A stretch of 58,598 bases of DNA from the NCBI GenBank assembly GCA_964427595.1, contig CAYRUQ010000006.1, forward strand, positions 1-58,598, in the 5' to 3' direction. Under the pieces are notes generated by a model. The model was not told the origin of the DNA and did no database searches. It was given only the letters and a program-made list of their open reading frames with translations. This DNA comes from Enterosoma sp964427595 (GTDB lineage: Bacteria; Bacillota_I; Bacilli_A; RFN20; CAG-288). The position numbers and the translations under genes are program-made. Below, one piece after another: positions 1 to 9,514 of the stretch (the first letter of the stretch is position 1; each line of letters begins with the position of its first letter).

Positions 1-66
1 ATTGATTTTAAGTATCGCTGTAAAATTTTGAGTTTTCTTAGGTTTAGAAAGGAACCATACTGAATT

Positions 67-249
67 ATGAATAAAAATTTGTTTTTCTTTGCGTTGATGA
101 TGTTTTCCTGCTTTTTATTGTTGAGCGGTTCAATAATATATGTCAGTGAAATTCCTGCTTCATTTGGTTTCTTTGCTTTATCAGGTGTTTTTTGTCTTGT
201 TGGAATTTTAGGCTTTATTTTCCTTACTAAAGATAAGAAGAACGAGTAA
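67..249 (+). CDS. Small two-helix membrane protein, unknown
   Basis: A 60-residue protein with two hydrophobic segments (about residues 5-26 and 31-52) and a short charged lysine-rich tail, so probably a membrane hairpin. A purine-rich AGAAAGGA lies about 14 nt before the ATG, which is rather far. I recognise no family. The next gene is convergent and shares no operon with it. It could be a chance ORF, but the clean hydrophobic pattern and charged end favour a real small membrane protein. Confidence 0.4.
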   Translation: MNKNLFFFALMMFSCFLLLSGSIIYVSEIPASFGFFALSGVFCLVGILGFIFLTKDKKNE

Positions 250-294
250 TAAAAACGCTAAGTAAATTAAAGCTACAATCAGTATTTGTGATTT

Positions 295-1584
295 TTATAA
301 CTCCAGACTATTCGGATCTAATAGAAAGTTAATAAGACCTATAGTGACAATGCCCTCCTCATCAGTGATAGGACGGATATTATCTTTTACTACGATTATT
401 TTCTTAAAAGAATCACCGACTTTATTTAGAGAACGTTTTTCTTGATAAAGTTTTTCTTCAGTAGGCATTTCATAAGCTGACTGAATGTAATATTTTTTGT
501 TGCCTTTATTAGCGATGAAGTCGATTTCGAGTTGTTTTAGTTTTCTTTTACCATCGATAGTTTCTTTGCTTTTAACAACGCCTACATCAACAGAATACCC
601 ACGAACTTTCAATTCATTGAAGATGATATTTTCCATGATGTGATTCTCTTCTATCTGTCTAAAATTAAGACGGGCATTACGTAAACCAACATCAGTCATA
701 TAGTATTTAAGTGGGGTTTCAAAATACTTTTTGCCTTTTATGTCATAACGTTTAGCACTAGCAAATAAGAAAGCATCACTTAGATAATTAAGATAGTTTT
801 TAACAGTTGCATCACTGATTGATTTTCCTTTAACGCTCTTCAAAGTATCAGAAATCTTCTTTGGATTAGTAAGTGATCCGATAGCTGAACAAAGGAAATC
901 AACAATAGAATCCATCTCATCTGGATGCTGAATGTTGTTTCGTTCGACTATATCTGAAAGATAAACCTTAGAAACGAGATTCTTCAAATAATTGATTTTC
1001 TGTTCTTCGGTATTTCGTTCAAAGAGTGCAGGCATGCCACCATATAGCGAATACTCGTTCCAAGCCTCATATTTATCTCCACCTTTTGCTGAATAAAACT
1101 CACTGAATGATAACGGATAAACTCTCACTTCATCTCCTCTGCCACGAAATTCAGTAAGAATGTCACTTGATAGGAATCTTGAATTACTGCCAGTCACATA
1201 TACATCGAGAGTCTTTTTATATAAATATCCGTTTAAAACAGCTTCAAACGAGCCCAATTGTTGAACTTCATCTAAAAGAAGGTAATATTTTTCACCATCA
1301 ATAAGTTTGCTTTTGATATATGCCGAAAATTTATGTGGATCAACTTTGCGTTTGTTTTCAGCAAGGTCTAGCATGTTTTCGCCAATCTTTTCAAGATCAT
1401 CTTCTGAATCAAAAGCGAATTTGATGATGTGGTTTTCATCAATACCTCGACTGAGTAAGTATTCACCGAAAATATCAAAAAGCAGGACGGATTTCCCACA
1501 TCGACGAAGACCGGTTATCACTTTGATTGAACCATTATGCATTCTGTCGATCAGTCTTTGTAAATACAGATCTCGTTTTATCAT
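295..1584 (-). CDS. AAA_14/DUF4143 family ATPase
   Basis: Archaeal-type ATPase of the AAA_14 plus DUF4143 architecture. The P-loop GLRRCGKS lies near residue 25, Walker B YLLLDEVQQL near residue 105, and the C-terminal DUF4143 half runs from about residue 200 to the end. About 429 residues, normal for the family. I place the start at the ATG at 1584 because AGGTGA lies 6 nt upstream; the upstream GTG at 1593 overlaps that ribosome site. The cellular role of this abundant family is not established. It stands alone, convergent with the small gene at 67-249. A 12-bp palindrome lies 25 bp upstream. Confidence 0.88.
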   Translation of the reverse strand: MIKRDLYLQRLIDRMHNGSIKVITGLRRCGKSVLLFDIFGEYLLSRGIDENHIIKFAFDSEDDLEKIGENMLDLAENKRKVDPHKFSAYIKSKLIDGEKYYLLLDEVQQLGSFEAVLNGYLYKKTLDVYVTGSNSRFLSSDILTEFRGRGDEVRVYPLSFSEFYSAKGGDKYEAWNEYSLYGGMPALFERNTEEQKINYLKNLVSKVYLSDIVERNNIQHPDEMDSIVDFLCSAIGSLTNPKKISDTLKSVKGKSISDATVKNYLNYLSDAFLFASAKRYDIKGKKYFETPLKYYMTDVGLRNARLNFRQIEENHIMENIIFNELKVRGYSVDVGVVKSKETIDGKRKLKQLEIDFIANKGNKKYYIQSAYEMPTEEKLYQEKRSLNKVGDSFKKIIVVKDNIRPITDEEGIVTIGLINFLLDPNSLEL

Positions 1585-1608
1585 ATTTATCACCTAAATA
1601 GAAAATAA

Positions 1609-1620
1609 TGGACATGTCCA
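1609..1620. promoter_or_regulatory. 12-bp palindrome upstream of the DUF4143 ATPase
   Basis: TGGACATGTCCA is a perfect 12-bp palindrome 25 bp before the ATG at 1584. A TTGACT hexamer lies a little further upstream on the minus strand. The position suits an operator. The regulator is unknown and a chance palindrome is possible. Confidence 0.25.
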
Positions 1621-1703
1621 CTTTTTTCGAAGTCAACTGTATTGTAATGTTATTTTTTTACTCGTCAAGTAGAGAAGAATAAAGAACTGAAATTTGACTA
1701 TCT

Positions 1704-1744
1704 TTGAAAGGGTGTTTTCTTGTGTTATATTGAAAGCGGAAATA
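1704..1744 (+). promoter_or_regulatory. Promoter of the pentose operon with a cre-like half site
   Basis: TTGAAA (1704-1709), a 16-nt spacer and TATATT (1726-1731) form a sigma-A-type promoter about 130 nt before the isomerase ATG. TGAAAGCGGAAATA (1731-1744) starts at the last base of the -10 box; its left half equals the CcpA cre half site TGAAAGCG but the right half is poor. Catabolite repression is therefore only a suggestion. Confidence 0.4.
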
Positions 1745-1863
1745 CTACTTTTTATTTTGCTTCTACTAGTCAAATCAATTAAAAATCTCCATTGATAGTA
1801 ATGCTTTTATGACACATTAAATTAAGCAGAGTAAAATATCTTTGATTACAAAGGAGTAACGAG

Positions 1864-3348
1864 ATGAATAATGTGCCGCAAATTAAAGTAGGGATCGTAG
1901 CTGTATCACGTGACTGCTTCCCGAAGAGCCTTTCTGTAAATAGAAGGGCTGCTTTATGTGCTGAATACACTAAGCGCTATGGGAAAGAAGACATCTATGA
2001 ATGCCCTATCTGCATAGTTGAAAGTGAGACACAAGCATCAGAAGCACTTGATGATGTTCTCAAAGCAGGGTGCAACGCTCTCGTCGTTTATCTTGGTAAT
2101 TTCGGTCCTGAGATTTCTGAGACCATGCTCGCTCAGAAGTGGGCTGCTAAGACTGGAGGATATCCGGTTATGTTCATCGCCGCTGCTGAAGAGAATATCC
2201 CCGTCCTTTCATCTGATAGAGGAGATGCTTATTGCGGAATGCTCAATGCAAGCTACAATTTAAAGCTTCGTGGCGTTAAAGCGTATATTCCTGAATATCC
2301 TGTCGGTGATGCTGGTGAATGTGCGGATATGATTCATCAATTCGTTCCTATCGCCCGTGCTTTAGTCGGATTGAAGGATTTAAAGATCATCTCCTTTGGC
2401 CCTCGTCCTCAAAACTTCTTAGCTTGTAATGCGCCAGTCAAACAACTTTATTCACTCGGTGTTGAAATAGAAGAGAACTCTGAGCTTGATTTATATGAGA
2501 GCTTCTTAAAACATGCTGATGATAAGCGTATTCCTGAAGTAGTCGCAGACATGACAAAAGAGCTTGGAAAAGGAAACAAACTACCTAGTATTCTTCCTTC
2601 TCTCGCTCAATATGAACTCACTCTTCTTGATTGGATAGAAGCTCATCGAGGTGCGAGTAAGTATGTGGCTATCGCTGGTAAGTGTTGGCCTGCTTTCCAA
2701 ACGATGTTCGGATTTGTCCCTTGCTATGTCAATTCTCGTCTGACGGGTAGAGGAATACCAGTCAGTTGTGAAGTCGACATTTATGGTGTTTTATCTGAAT
2801 ATATCGGAACTTGTATCTCATGTGATGCGGTCACTTTACTTGATATCAATAACACGGTTCCTAAAGATATCTTTGAAGCTGATATCAAGGGTAAATTCCC
2901 TTATAAACATACTGATACTTTCATGGGTTTCCATTGCGGAAACACTTGTTCCAAACTCATCTGTGATCCAGTGATGAAGAATCAGAAGATCATGGCTCGC
3001 TCACTTCCTGAAGAAGTCACTTTCGGAACCTTAGAAGGCGATATCAAACCTAGTAATATCACTTTCTATCGTCTTCAATCAACAGCTGATAGCCGATTGC
3101 TCGCTTATGTCGCTGAGGGCGAAGTTTTACCTGTCGCTACTAGAAGTTTCGGATCAATCGGTGTCTTTGCTATTGAAGAGATGGGACGTTTCTATCGTCA
3201 TGTATTGATTGAAAGAGGATTCCCTCATCATGGTGCAGTAGCTTTCGGACACTATGGCAAAGAGCTCTTTGAAGTATTCAAATATCTTGGTGTTGAAAGC
3301 ATCGGCTATAACCAAAAAGAGAAATACGATACAGAAAATCCCTTTTAA
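1864..3348 (+). CDS. L-fucose/L-arabinose isomerase family sugar isomerase
   Basis: A 494-residue aldose-ketose isomerase of the fucose isomerase family (COG2407-like), shorter than E. coli FucI (about 590 residues). The C-terminal FGHYGKELFEV stretch corresponds to the conserved histidine-glycine end of FucI. The start has AAAGGAG 7 nt upstream. The stop is 2 nt before an FGGY kinase, and an AraD-type epimerase follows, so the three form one operon. With AraD as the last step, the substrate is more likely a pentose (L-arabinose to L-ribulose) than fucose. This is inference from context; a 6-deoxyhexose or D-arabinose substrate is possible. Confidence 0.85.
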   Translation: MNNVPQIKVGIVAVSRDCFPKSLSVNRRAALCAEYTKRYGKEDIYECPICIVESETQASEALDDVLKAGCNALVVYLGNFGPEISETMLAQKWAAKTGGYPVMFIAAAEENIPVLSSDRGDAYCGMLNASYNLKLRGVKAYIPEYPVGDAGECADMIHQFVPIARALVGLKDLKIISFGPRPQNFLACNAPVKQLYSLGVEIEENSELDLYESFLKHADDKRIPEVVADMTKELGKGNKLPSILPSLAQYELTLLDWIEAHRGASKYVAIAGKCWPAFQTMFGFVPCYVNSRLTGRGIPVSCEVDIYGVLSEYIGTCISCDAVTLLDINNTVPKDIFEADIKGKFPYKHTDTFMGFHCGNTCSKLICDPVMKNQKIMARSLPEEVTFGTLEGDIKPSNITFYRLQSTADSRLLAYVAEGEVLPVATRSFGSIGVFAIEEMGRFYRHVLIERGFPHHGAVAFGHYGKELFEVFKYLGVESIGYNQKEKYDTENPF

Positions 3349-3350
3349 AT

Positions 3351-4877
3351 ATGAGTAAATTGGTTTTAGGCATAGAATTCGGATCTACCCGAATCAAATC
3401 TGTGCTGTGTGATGAATTTGGTAAAGTGCTCTCTTCTGGTAATTTTGACTGGGAGAACGATTATGTTGATGGGCATTGGTCTTATCCGTTAGATAAAGTT
3501 TTACTCGGTCTAAAAGAGAGTTACAGAAAGCTAGCTGAGAATTATAAAACTCCGATCACACATCTTGATGCGATCGGTATTTCTGCCATGATGCATGGTT
3601 ATCTAGCTTTTGATGAGTCTTGGAATCTATTAGCTCCTTTTAGAACTTGGAGAGATACCACTACTTCGGAAGCATCGAAGATACTCACTGAGACTCTCGA
3701 GTTTAATATGCCTCAACGTTGGAGTGCGACTCATTATTACCAAGCTCTTTTAAACAAAGAAGACTCAGCTAAGAAAGTCGCACATCTTACCACTTTAGCT
3801 GGCTATGTACACTTCCTATTAACTGGTGAGAATGTTCTTGGCGCTAATGATGCTAGCGGAATGTTCCCTCTTCTTGGAGAAAACTATGATGAAAGACTGA
3901 TCGAAAAATTCGATAAACTTGCTGATACTGATTTAAAGTCACTACTTCCGAAAGTTTTATCAGCTGGTAAAGTAGCTGGTCATCTAATAAAAGAAGGTGC
4001 TCTTCTTTTAGATCCTACAGGAACACTGAAAGAAGGTGCACTTTTCTGCCCTCCTGAAGGAGATATGGGCACTGGTATGGTCTGTACTAATTCAATATCA
4101 CTTTCTACTGGACAAATATCATCAGGGACTAGCGCTAACTTCACTGTCGTTTTAGAAAAACCGCTCAAGCGTTACTATCCTCAAATTGATATCGTAGCTA
4201 CTCCTGATGGTTATCCAGCAGCTTTGATTCATACTAATAATTGCACTACGGAAATTAACGAATGGGTCTCACTTTTCTCTGAAGTAGCTGATTTATGCGG
4301 GGCTAAAATTGATAGAGATGAATTATTTAGATTGCTCTTTAATAAAGCGGCAGGTAGTGATCAGGAAGTAGGAAAGATAACAGCTTATAACTTCTTAGGT
4401 GGTGAGCCTTTAGCTGAGACGATCAAAGGTGCTCCTTTAGTCGTGAGAGATTGTGATGGAAATCTCAATCTTTCTAACTTCATGCAAGCTTTGATTTATT
4501 CGGCTATCGCTTCTCTTTCTTTAGGTATGGATATCCTGAGAAAAGAAGATGTGAGACTTTCTGTTGTCAACGCACATGGCGGTTTTTATAGGACTGATTT
4601 AGTCGGTCAGATAGCCACTAGTGCGATATTAAATGCTCCAGTTACTATCATGAGCAATGCTGGAGAAGGCGGTGCCTGGGGAATCGCTCTTCTTGCCTCT
4701 TATACTTTAAAAGGAAAAGGAAGCTTACAAGAATATCTTGATGAAGTGTTTGCTGATGTTGAAATCAACACTATCCTTGCTGATGAAGAACAGATTCAAA
4801 AAGCTCAAACTTTCTTAAAGAACTATAAGAAGTATTTATCGGTAGAGAAACTTGCCTCGGAGGTGGATGATGCTTGA
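3351..4877 (+). CDS. FGGY-family carbohydrate kinase (probable ribulokinase-like)
   Basis: A 508-residue FGGY kinase that phosphorylates the ketose made by the isomerase. The N-terminal phosphate loop GIEFGSTRIKS is at residues 7-17 and the C-terminal AGEGGAWGIALLA motif is near residue 435. It is not a close match to classical AraB (about 560 residues) and looks closer to the AraK/XylB-like branch reported as a replacement ribulokinase in clostridia. No ribosome site precedes the ATG, which is 2 nt after the isomerase stop, so translation is probably coupled. Its end overlaps the epimerase start by 8 nt. Confidence 0.85.
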   Translation: MSKLVLGIEFGSTRIKSVLCDEFGKVLSSGNFDWENDYVDGHWSYPLDKVLLGLKESYRKLAENYKTPITHLDAIGISAMMHGYLAFDESWNLLAPFRTWRDTTTSEASKILTETLEFNMPQRWSATHYYQALLNKEDSAKKVAHLTTLAGYVHFLLTGENVLGANDASGMFPLLGENYDERLIEKFDKLADTDLKSLLPKVLSAGKVAGHLIKEGALLLDPTGTLKEGALFCPPEGDMGTGMVCTNSISLSTGQISSGTSANFTVVLEKPLKRYYPQIDIVATPDGYPAALIHTNNCTTEINEWVSLFSEVADLCGAKIDRDELFRLLFNKAAGSDQEVGKITAYNFLGGEPLAETIKGAPLVVRDCDGNLNLSNFMQALIYSAIASLSLGMDILRKEDVRLSVVNAHGGFYRTDLVGQIATSAILNAPVTIMSNAGEGGAWGIALLASYTLKGKGSLQEYLDEVFADVEINTILADEEQIQKAQTFLKNYKKYLSVEKLASEVDDA

Positions 4878-5568
4878 AAGATATAAGAAACTAGTTTATG
4901 AAGCTAATCTTGAATTAGTCAAATACAAGCTTGTCTTGTTCACCTGGGGAAATGTCTCTGCTATTGATAGAGAAACAGGACTAGTGATAATCAAACCAAG
5001 TGGTGTTGATTACGACAAGATGAGACCTGTCGATATGGTCGTCGTTGATTTAGATGGCAATGTGGTTGAAGGTGATTTAAGACCTTCATCTGATACACCT
5101 ACTCATCTTGAACTCTACAAAGCCTTTAAAGATATCGGTGGTATAGTTCATACTCATTCTTCTTATGCGACTTCTTTTGCACAGGCTGAACGTTCGCTTC
5201 CTTTTTATGGAACGACTCACGCTGATTATTTCTATGGAGATATACCTTGTGTGAGAGATCTTAAAAAAGAAGAGATGGATGAGTATGAGAAAAACACCGG
5301 TAAAGCGATAATAGAGACTTTCCAAGATAAAGATGTAGTCTCTCTTCCTGGGTGCGTAGTCTCTCATCACGGAGTTTTCGCTTGGGGTAAAGATGCCAAA
5401 CAAGCCGTCTATCATGCCACCGTGCTTGAAGAAGTAGCTAAGATGGCTTTCTTGACTGAAAGTCTCACTGACAATCCAAAAAGACTTCCCAAACATATCG
5501 CTGATAAACATTACGAAAGAAAGCATGGTAAAAACGCCTATTACGGGCAAATTACTGATAAGAAATAG
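4870..5568 (+). CDS. araD: L-ribulose-5-phosphate 4-epimerase (AraD family)
   Basis: Converts L-ribulose 5-phosphate to D-xylulose 5-phosphate, feeding the pentose phosphate pathway. The 232-residue length equals the family norm. Visible motifs are GNVSAID and KPSGVDYD near the N-terminus, the zinc-binding HTH (residues about 94-96), the AraD-typical YGTTHADYF, and the late VVSHHG histidine. GGAGG lies 6 nt before the ATG at 4870; another ATG is one codon upstream. It overlaps the kinase by 8 nt. UlaF/SgbE-type epimerases share the same fold, so the in vivo substrate route is inferred. A terminator follows. Confidence 0.9.
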   Translation: MLERYKKLVYEANLELVKYKLVLFTWGNVSAIDRETGLVIIKPSGVDYDKMRPVDMVVVDLDGNVVEGDLRPSSDTPTHLELYKAFKDIGGIVHTHSSYATSFAQAERSLPFYGTTHADYFYGDIPCVRDLKKEEMDEYEKNTGKAIIETFQDKDVVSLPGCVVSHHGVFAWGKDAKQAVYHATVLEEVAKMAFLTESLTDNPKRLPKHIADKHYERKHGKNAYYGQITDKK

Positions 5569-5593
5569 ATGGATTTTGTTGATACAAACGACC

Positions 5594-5628
5594 GCTACAA
5601 AATGTACTGCTTTTGTGGTAGTTTTTCT
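5594..5628 (+). terminator. Terminator of the pentose operon
   Basis: A stem of about 9 bp with G-U pairs (GCTACAAAA against TTTTGTGGT) around an 8-nt loop is followed by TTTTTCTT, 25 nt after the araD stop. Confidence 0.6.
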
Positions 5629-5671
5629 TATGTTTAAATTAAAAACTTATTACAGTAGTAACAACTTGGTT

Positions 5672-6655
5672 TTACTCTAATTTCAAATTAACAGAAGCAT
5701 TATTTTCTAAAATCTCAAGATAGGTAGTGTTATTAGCTATCGTATATTCATAACTTGAAGAAGTTTCGGAAGAAGAGAAAGCGAGACTATAAGCATTTGA
5801 GCCATCACTAACATAGATATAAACCATGAAAGTATGGCCAATCGGATATTTAATTTTTGAGAAAGATAAGGAGTCATCTTTAAATTCTAAAAGATCATAA
5901 CTGATAGTATAAGTTTCATTAGCTCCATAAACCGCCTCATTATCATAGAAATAGAAAGTGAGAGTGGTCGGTGTAGAAGAGCCGAGTTTAGAAGAAACTT
6001 TAGAATCTAAATTAGAAAGATCAAGGTTGAGAGTAGTTGTATAAGTGTCTACCTCGATAGTTCCATACTCACCGACAGTGACAGGAACGCAGAGATTTGC
6101 GGTGACAGAAGAGATGGAACTTGATCCGTTGTTAGGTCTAACTTGTAAAAGGACATTAGTGGTACCGGCCGAGATCATAGAACGATCGATTCTGATTCTT
6201 AAACCGACGATCTCATTTGTTCCATTTGAGCCATTGATATCTGTGTCAAGGATGGTACTTAACTCCATCGCATCATCAGGGATAATCGTTTGATCTTCAG
6301 AAGTTAAAACTGTGTAATTGGAGTTTAAAGCTGTGACAAGAGACCAAGAGCTATCACAACTGAAGGTGATAGAAGCTTTAAAAGAATTCGAGCTCGCATA
6401 ATTGATATGATCTTCTGAAATGGTAGAGATGACATAAGAATCTTCATCAGCACTCACACCATTGCTAGTTAGAGAGGTGGTGAAATCATATCCACTTGAA
6501 GAAGAAGTATCAGTAGTTTCAGAAGAAACAATTGAAGTACTGGCCGATGAAGAATCAGTTGTAGAAGTAGATGAAGTAGAACTATCACTATTAGAACAAC
6601 CTGTGGCTAGGAAGGAAAGAGATAATAAAGCACCTAAAATCAGTTTTCTATCCAT
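5672..6655 (-). CDS. Secreted lipoprotein, unknown function
   Basis: A 327-residue protein with a lipoprotein signal (MDRKLILGALLSLSFLATGC; lipobox LATGC with the lipid-bearing cysteine at residue 20), then a Ser/Thr-rich spacer of about 35 residues and a beta-rich domain without a recognised family. GGAG lies 7 nt before the ATG. It is 59 nt downstream of the ECF ATPase gene on the same strand. It may be the last gene of that operon and could bind the same substrate, but it may equally have its own promoter. No catalytic motif is visible. Confidence 0.75.
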   Translation of the reverse strand: MDRKLILGALLSLSFLATGCSNSDSSTSSTSTTDSSSASTSIVSSETTDTSSSSGYDFTTSLTSNGVSADEDSYVISTISEDHINYASSNSFKASITFSCDSSWSLVTALNSNYTVLTSEDQTIIPDDAMELSTILDTDINGSNGTNEIVGLRIRIDRSMISAGTTNVLLQVRPNNGSSSISSVTANLCVPVTVGEYGTIEVDTYTTTLNLDLSNLDSKVSSKLGSSTPTTLTFYFYDNEAVYGANETYTISYDLLEFKDDSLSFSKIKYPIGHTFMVYIYVSDGSNAYSLAFSSSETSSSYEYTIANNTTYLEILENNASVNLKLE

Positions 6656-6714
6656 AAATAATCTCCGTTTTTATTACTAAGTTATTTAAAGCACAAAGAG
6701 TATAGCAAATACTA

Positions 6715-8133
6715 TTAGTTTTCCAAAAAGTAGCTATCGACTAGTTCTTTGCCACCTTTCTTAAAGACGACACCATCTTTGATTAAGATGGCATCATCAC
6801 ATAAAGCAGTTGCACAACGGACATCATGGGTGATTGTGATCATCGTATTTTTAGTTTTCTCATGGATGTTATTTAAGGCGGTGACTAATTTTTCTAAGAA
6901 ATCATAATCTTGGCCGACTGTCGGTTCATCAAGAAGGACGACATCTGGTTTACCAGCCATGATAGCTGCGATAGAAAGTCTTCTTTTTTGACCTTCTGAT
7001 AAGGATTGTGGATGTCTATCAAATAAAGAAGTGAGTTCAAATATCTCAGCGATTTCAAGAGCATACTCTTCGGAGAAAGCGGAGAAGAGAAGCTCTTTTT
7101 TAACAGTAGGCATGAAAAGCTGATAATCAGGATTTTGATAAATGACACCAACTTTTTTAAACCATTTTCTCGATCCTCTCTTTTTATTTTTTAAAGAAGG
7201 ATCAAAGTTTTGTGTGATCATTCCATCACTAGGTTTAGATAGCTTAGAAATAAGACGAAGAAGAGTGGTTTTACCACAGCCGTTTTCACCTAATATCACA
7301 CTTCTTCTGCCTTTGAGAAAATCGACATTTATATCTTTTAAGATAGTCTTCTCTTTCACCTTATATGAGACTTGTTTTAAAGAAAAGCAACTTGTATCTG
7401 AGTCAAAAGAAGTGCAAGCATCTTCAATCCTTCTAGTCTGTTTCTTTAAGTAATCGTCTTTTGCTTCAACTTCACTGATTTTTCCTTCATGTAAATCAAG
7501 GACTCTATCAGCATAGGGAAGAACCATATCTAAACGATGTTCGATGACGATGATAGCATAAGAAGCTTGAGCCAGTTTCTTTAAAGTAGTCATCAGGTTT
7601 CTTCCACCTTCTTTATCTAAGTTAGCTAAAGGTTCATCAAGAAGAAGGATCTTTTGTCCCATCGCTAAAGTAGAAGCCGTAATCAAGCGTTGTTTTTGAC
7701 CACCGGAAAGAGATCTGCACTCTGCTTTTCTATCTAACTTCATCATGTTAGTGACGAGTTCTATTTGATTTTCCATCTTCTCTTTAGGAAAAGCTAAGTT
7801 TTCTAAAGAGAAGGCTATTTCATCTTCAACGATCTTTTGAATTATCTGAGAATCGGCGTTTTGAAGGACGACTCCTACTTTTCGGCAGATGTTTTCAATC
7901 TTTTGATTGATGATTGATTTCCCATCGATTAAGACATCACCTTTGAGGTATCCGTAATTAATATTTGGGATGATTCCAGAAAGGATGTTTAAAATCGTGC
8001 TTTTTCCTTCACCAGAGTGACCAGAAAGAAGCACTAATTCACCATGATTAATGCTGAAAGAGACATGTTCTAGAATCGGTTGATCTTCTTCATAACAGAA
8101 GGAGACATCTTTAAGTTCAATCGCTTTATTCAT
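6715..8133 (-). CDS. ECF transporter duplex ATPase (EcfA-EcfA' fusion)
   Basis: Energy-coupling module ATPase with two complete nucleotide-binding domains in 472 residues. First half: Walker A GHSGEGKST, signature LSGGQ, Walker B ILLLDEP, H-loop VIEH. Second half: Walker A GENGCGKTT, signature LSEGQ, Walker B VVLLDEP, H-loop ITHD. The duplex form belongs to dedicated (group I-like) ECF systems with their own S component, encoded here just upstream. It overlaps ecfT by 4 nt. The imported substrate cannot be read from the ATPase. Confidence 0.93.
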   Translation of the reverse strand: MNKAIELKDVSFCYEEDQPILEHVSFSINHGELVLLSGHSGEGKSTILNILSGIIPNINYGYLKGDVLIDGKSIINQKIENICRKVGVVLQNADSQIIQKIVEDEIAFSLENLAFPKEKMENQIELVTNMMKLDRKAECRSLSGGQKQRLITASTLAMGQKILLLDEPLANLDKEGGRNLMTTLKKLAQASYAIIVIEHRLDMVLPYADRVLDLHEGKISEVEAKDDYLKKQTRRIEDACTSFDSDTSCFSLKQVSYKVKEKTILKDINVDFLKGRRSVILGENGCGKTTLLRLISKLSKPSDGMITQNFDPSLKNKKRGSRKWFKKVGVIYQNPDYQLFMPTVKKELLFSAFSEEYALEIAEIFELTSLFDRHPQSLSEGQKRRLSIAAIMAGKPDVVLLDEPTVGQDYDFLEKLVTALNNIHEKTKNTMITITHDVRCATALCDDAILIKDGVVFKKGGKELVDSYFLEN

Positions 8134-8807
8134 AAGACGAATACCAATACTGTGAGAGTGATGAAGATGAGAGTAAAAAGCAAATCTACAATAGTTAATT
8201 TCTCAGGTTTATAGACGGTGTAAGGGACTTTCGCTAAAGTGAATCCTCTAGTTTCAACTGATAAAGCTAAAGTATCAGAGATATTGACTAGCCTTGTCAC
8301 AAACGGGATTAAAAACGCTCTGTATAGAATCTTAGGATTGAGGATGTTACCAGCTCCTCTAGTTTTCATCGCTTCTCTGACTCTCTTGATCTCTTGCCTT
8401 AAAAGAGGCATGAAAGACATCGCAATCAACATTCCTAAAGTGAGAGCTCTAGGAGTCTTTAATTGAGAGAGATTTCTCGTCATTCTGACTGCTGTTGTTC
8501 CAACTCCAGGAAGAAGACCGACGAAGAAGGCTGCGAATCTATTAGCCATCGTCCAACCGGAAGTGAACTCATCCGTCAGATAGTAATAGATGATGAAGAA
8601 GATGCCAGAGACGATGATAAAAGGAGGCAGAGCCTTCAAACATTCTTTGTAATAACCGAAGATGAAAAGAAGAACATAGATGCAAGCTAAGTAAATTGAA
8701 CAATACAAAACATCGCTAGCCAAAAGAAGGCCGACCACTAAAACGGTAAGACCGATCAGCAAAGCTAAAAGAGGATAAAGCTTTAGGCGAAAAGTTTTAA
8801 GACTCAT
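8130..8807 (-). CDS. ecfT: ECF transporter transmembrane protein EcfT
   Basis: A 225-residue CbiQ/EcfT-family membrane protein with about five hydrophobic segments. It couples ATP hydrolysis to the S component. The family's coupling-helix motifs appear as MKTRGA (residue about 144) and VETRGF (about 182), the Ala-Arg-Gly-type signatures. It overlaps both neighbours by 4 nt, so translation of the whole module is coupled. Confidence 0.9.
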   Translation of the reverse strand: MSLKTFRLKLYPLLALLIGLTVLVVGLLLASDVLYCSIYLACIYVLLFIFGYYKECLKALPPFIIVSGIFFIIYYYLTDEFTSGWTMANRFAAFFVGLLPGVGTTAVRMTRNLSQLKTPRALTLGMLIAMSFMPLLRQEIKRVREAMKTRGAGNILNPKILYRAFLIPFVTRLVNISDTLALSVETRGFTLAKVPYTVYKPEKLTIVDLLFTLIFITLTVLVFVL

Positions 8808-9514
8808 TTTTTGATGATGCCAGCTTTTTTAAGTTCCTTAACGATGATGACACCAAGGAGAGAACCGACAAAACAGATAGCGATGACAGCTATCGACATA
8901 CCGATAGCTGTTCCAGCTGAAGAATTGAGGAAGGCTTGAACTGCTTCACCGGTTTCATCAGTCACTGTATACATGAAGTTGTAGTAAATATATAGGAAAG
9001 GAAGAGAGAGGGGGAAATAGATGGTGCCTGCGAATAAACAACTAACATTCTTCTTATAGCCTCTGAAGATGAGAAGTGTAAGACCTTCAGTAATCAATGC
9101 ACAGATCAACAGACAGAAGAACATGACTGGATTCATGAATACTAAGATGACACCACAGCAAATGGACATGAAAAGGAGGGAACCAGGTTTTCTGACTTTC
9201 ATCATTCCGATAGTTGGGAAGAGAGAGAACTGTAATCCTAAGCAGACTTGAATGATGCCGAAGATAGGGATGTGGGCAGTAAGAGACATGAAGGCAGAGG
9301 TGACTAGCATACAACAAGTCATGATGGCTAAGAAGACGATGTCTTTGATCTTGAACATCTTGAAGATCTTGTTTTCATCTTCGACACTCTCTTCTTTTTT
9401 CTCGGGTTCACTCTCTTCGACAGGAGTGACACTTTCAGCATTAGAGATCAGTTCATCGGCTGAGGATAAAGAAGACTCTTCGATTTCTGTTTCTTTCTTT
9501 TCTTCTTCTAGCAT
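8804..9514 (-). CDS. ECF S component, Trep_Strep-like
   Basis: A 236-residue protein: an acidic cytosolic N-terminal extension of about 50 residues, then five or six hydrophobic segments from residue 55 on and a short basic C-terminus. Position next to ecfT and the duplex ATPase makes it the substrate-binding subunit. The hydrophobic core resembles the Trep_Strep (TIGR02185) S-component group, members of which sit in streptococcal heme-uptake loci (SiaFGH). Heme or another metal ligand is thus a candidate substrate, by inference. GGAGG lies 7 nt before the ATG. It overlaps the upstream ABC gene by 7 nt. Confidence 0.75.
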   Translation of the reverse strand: MLEEEKKETEIEESSLSSADELISNAESVTPVEESEPEKKEESVEDENKIFKMFKIKDIVFLAIMTCCMLVTSAFMSLTAHIPIFGIIQVCLGLQFSLFPTIGMMKVRKPGSLLFMSICCGVILVFMNPVMFFCLLICALITEGLTLLIFRGYKKNVSCLFAGTIYFPLSLPFLYIYYNFMYTVTDETGEAVQAFLNSSAGTAIGMSIAVIAICFVGSLLGVIIVKELKKAGIIKK

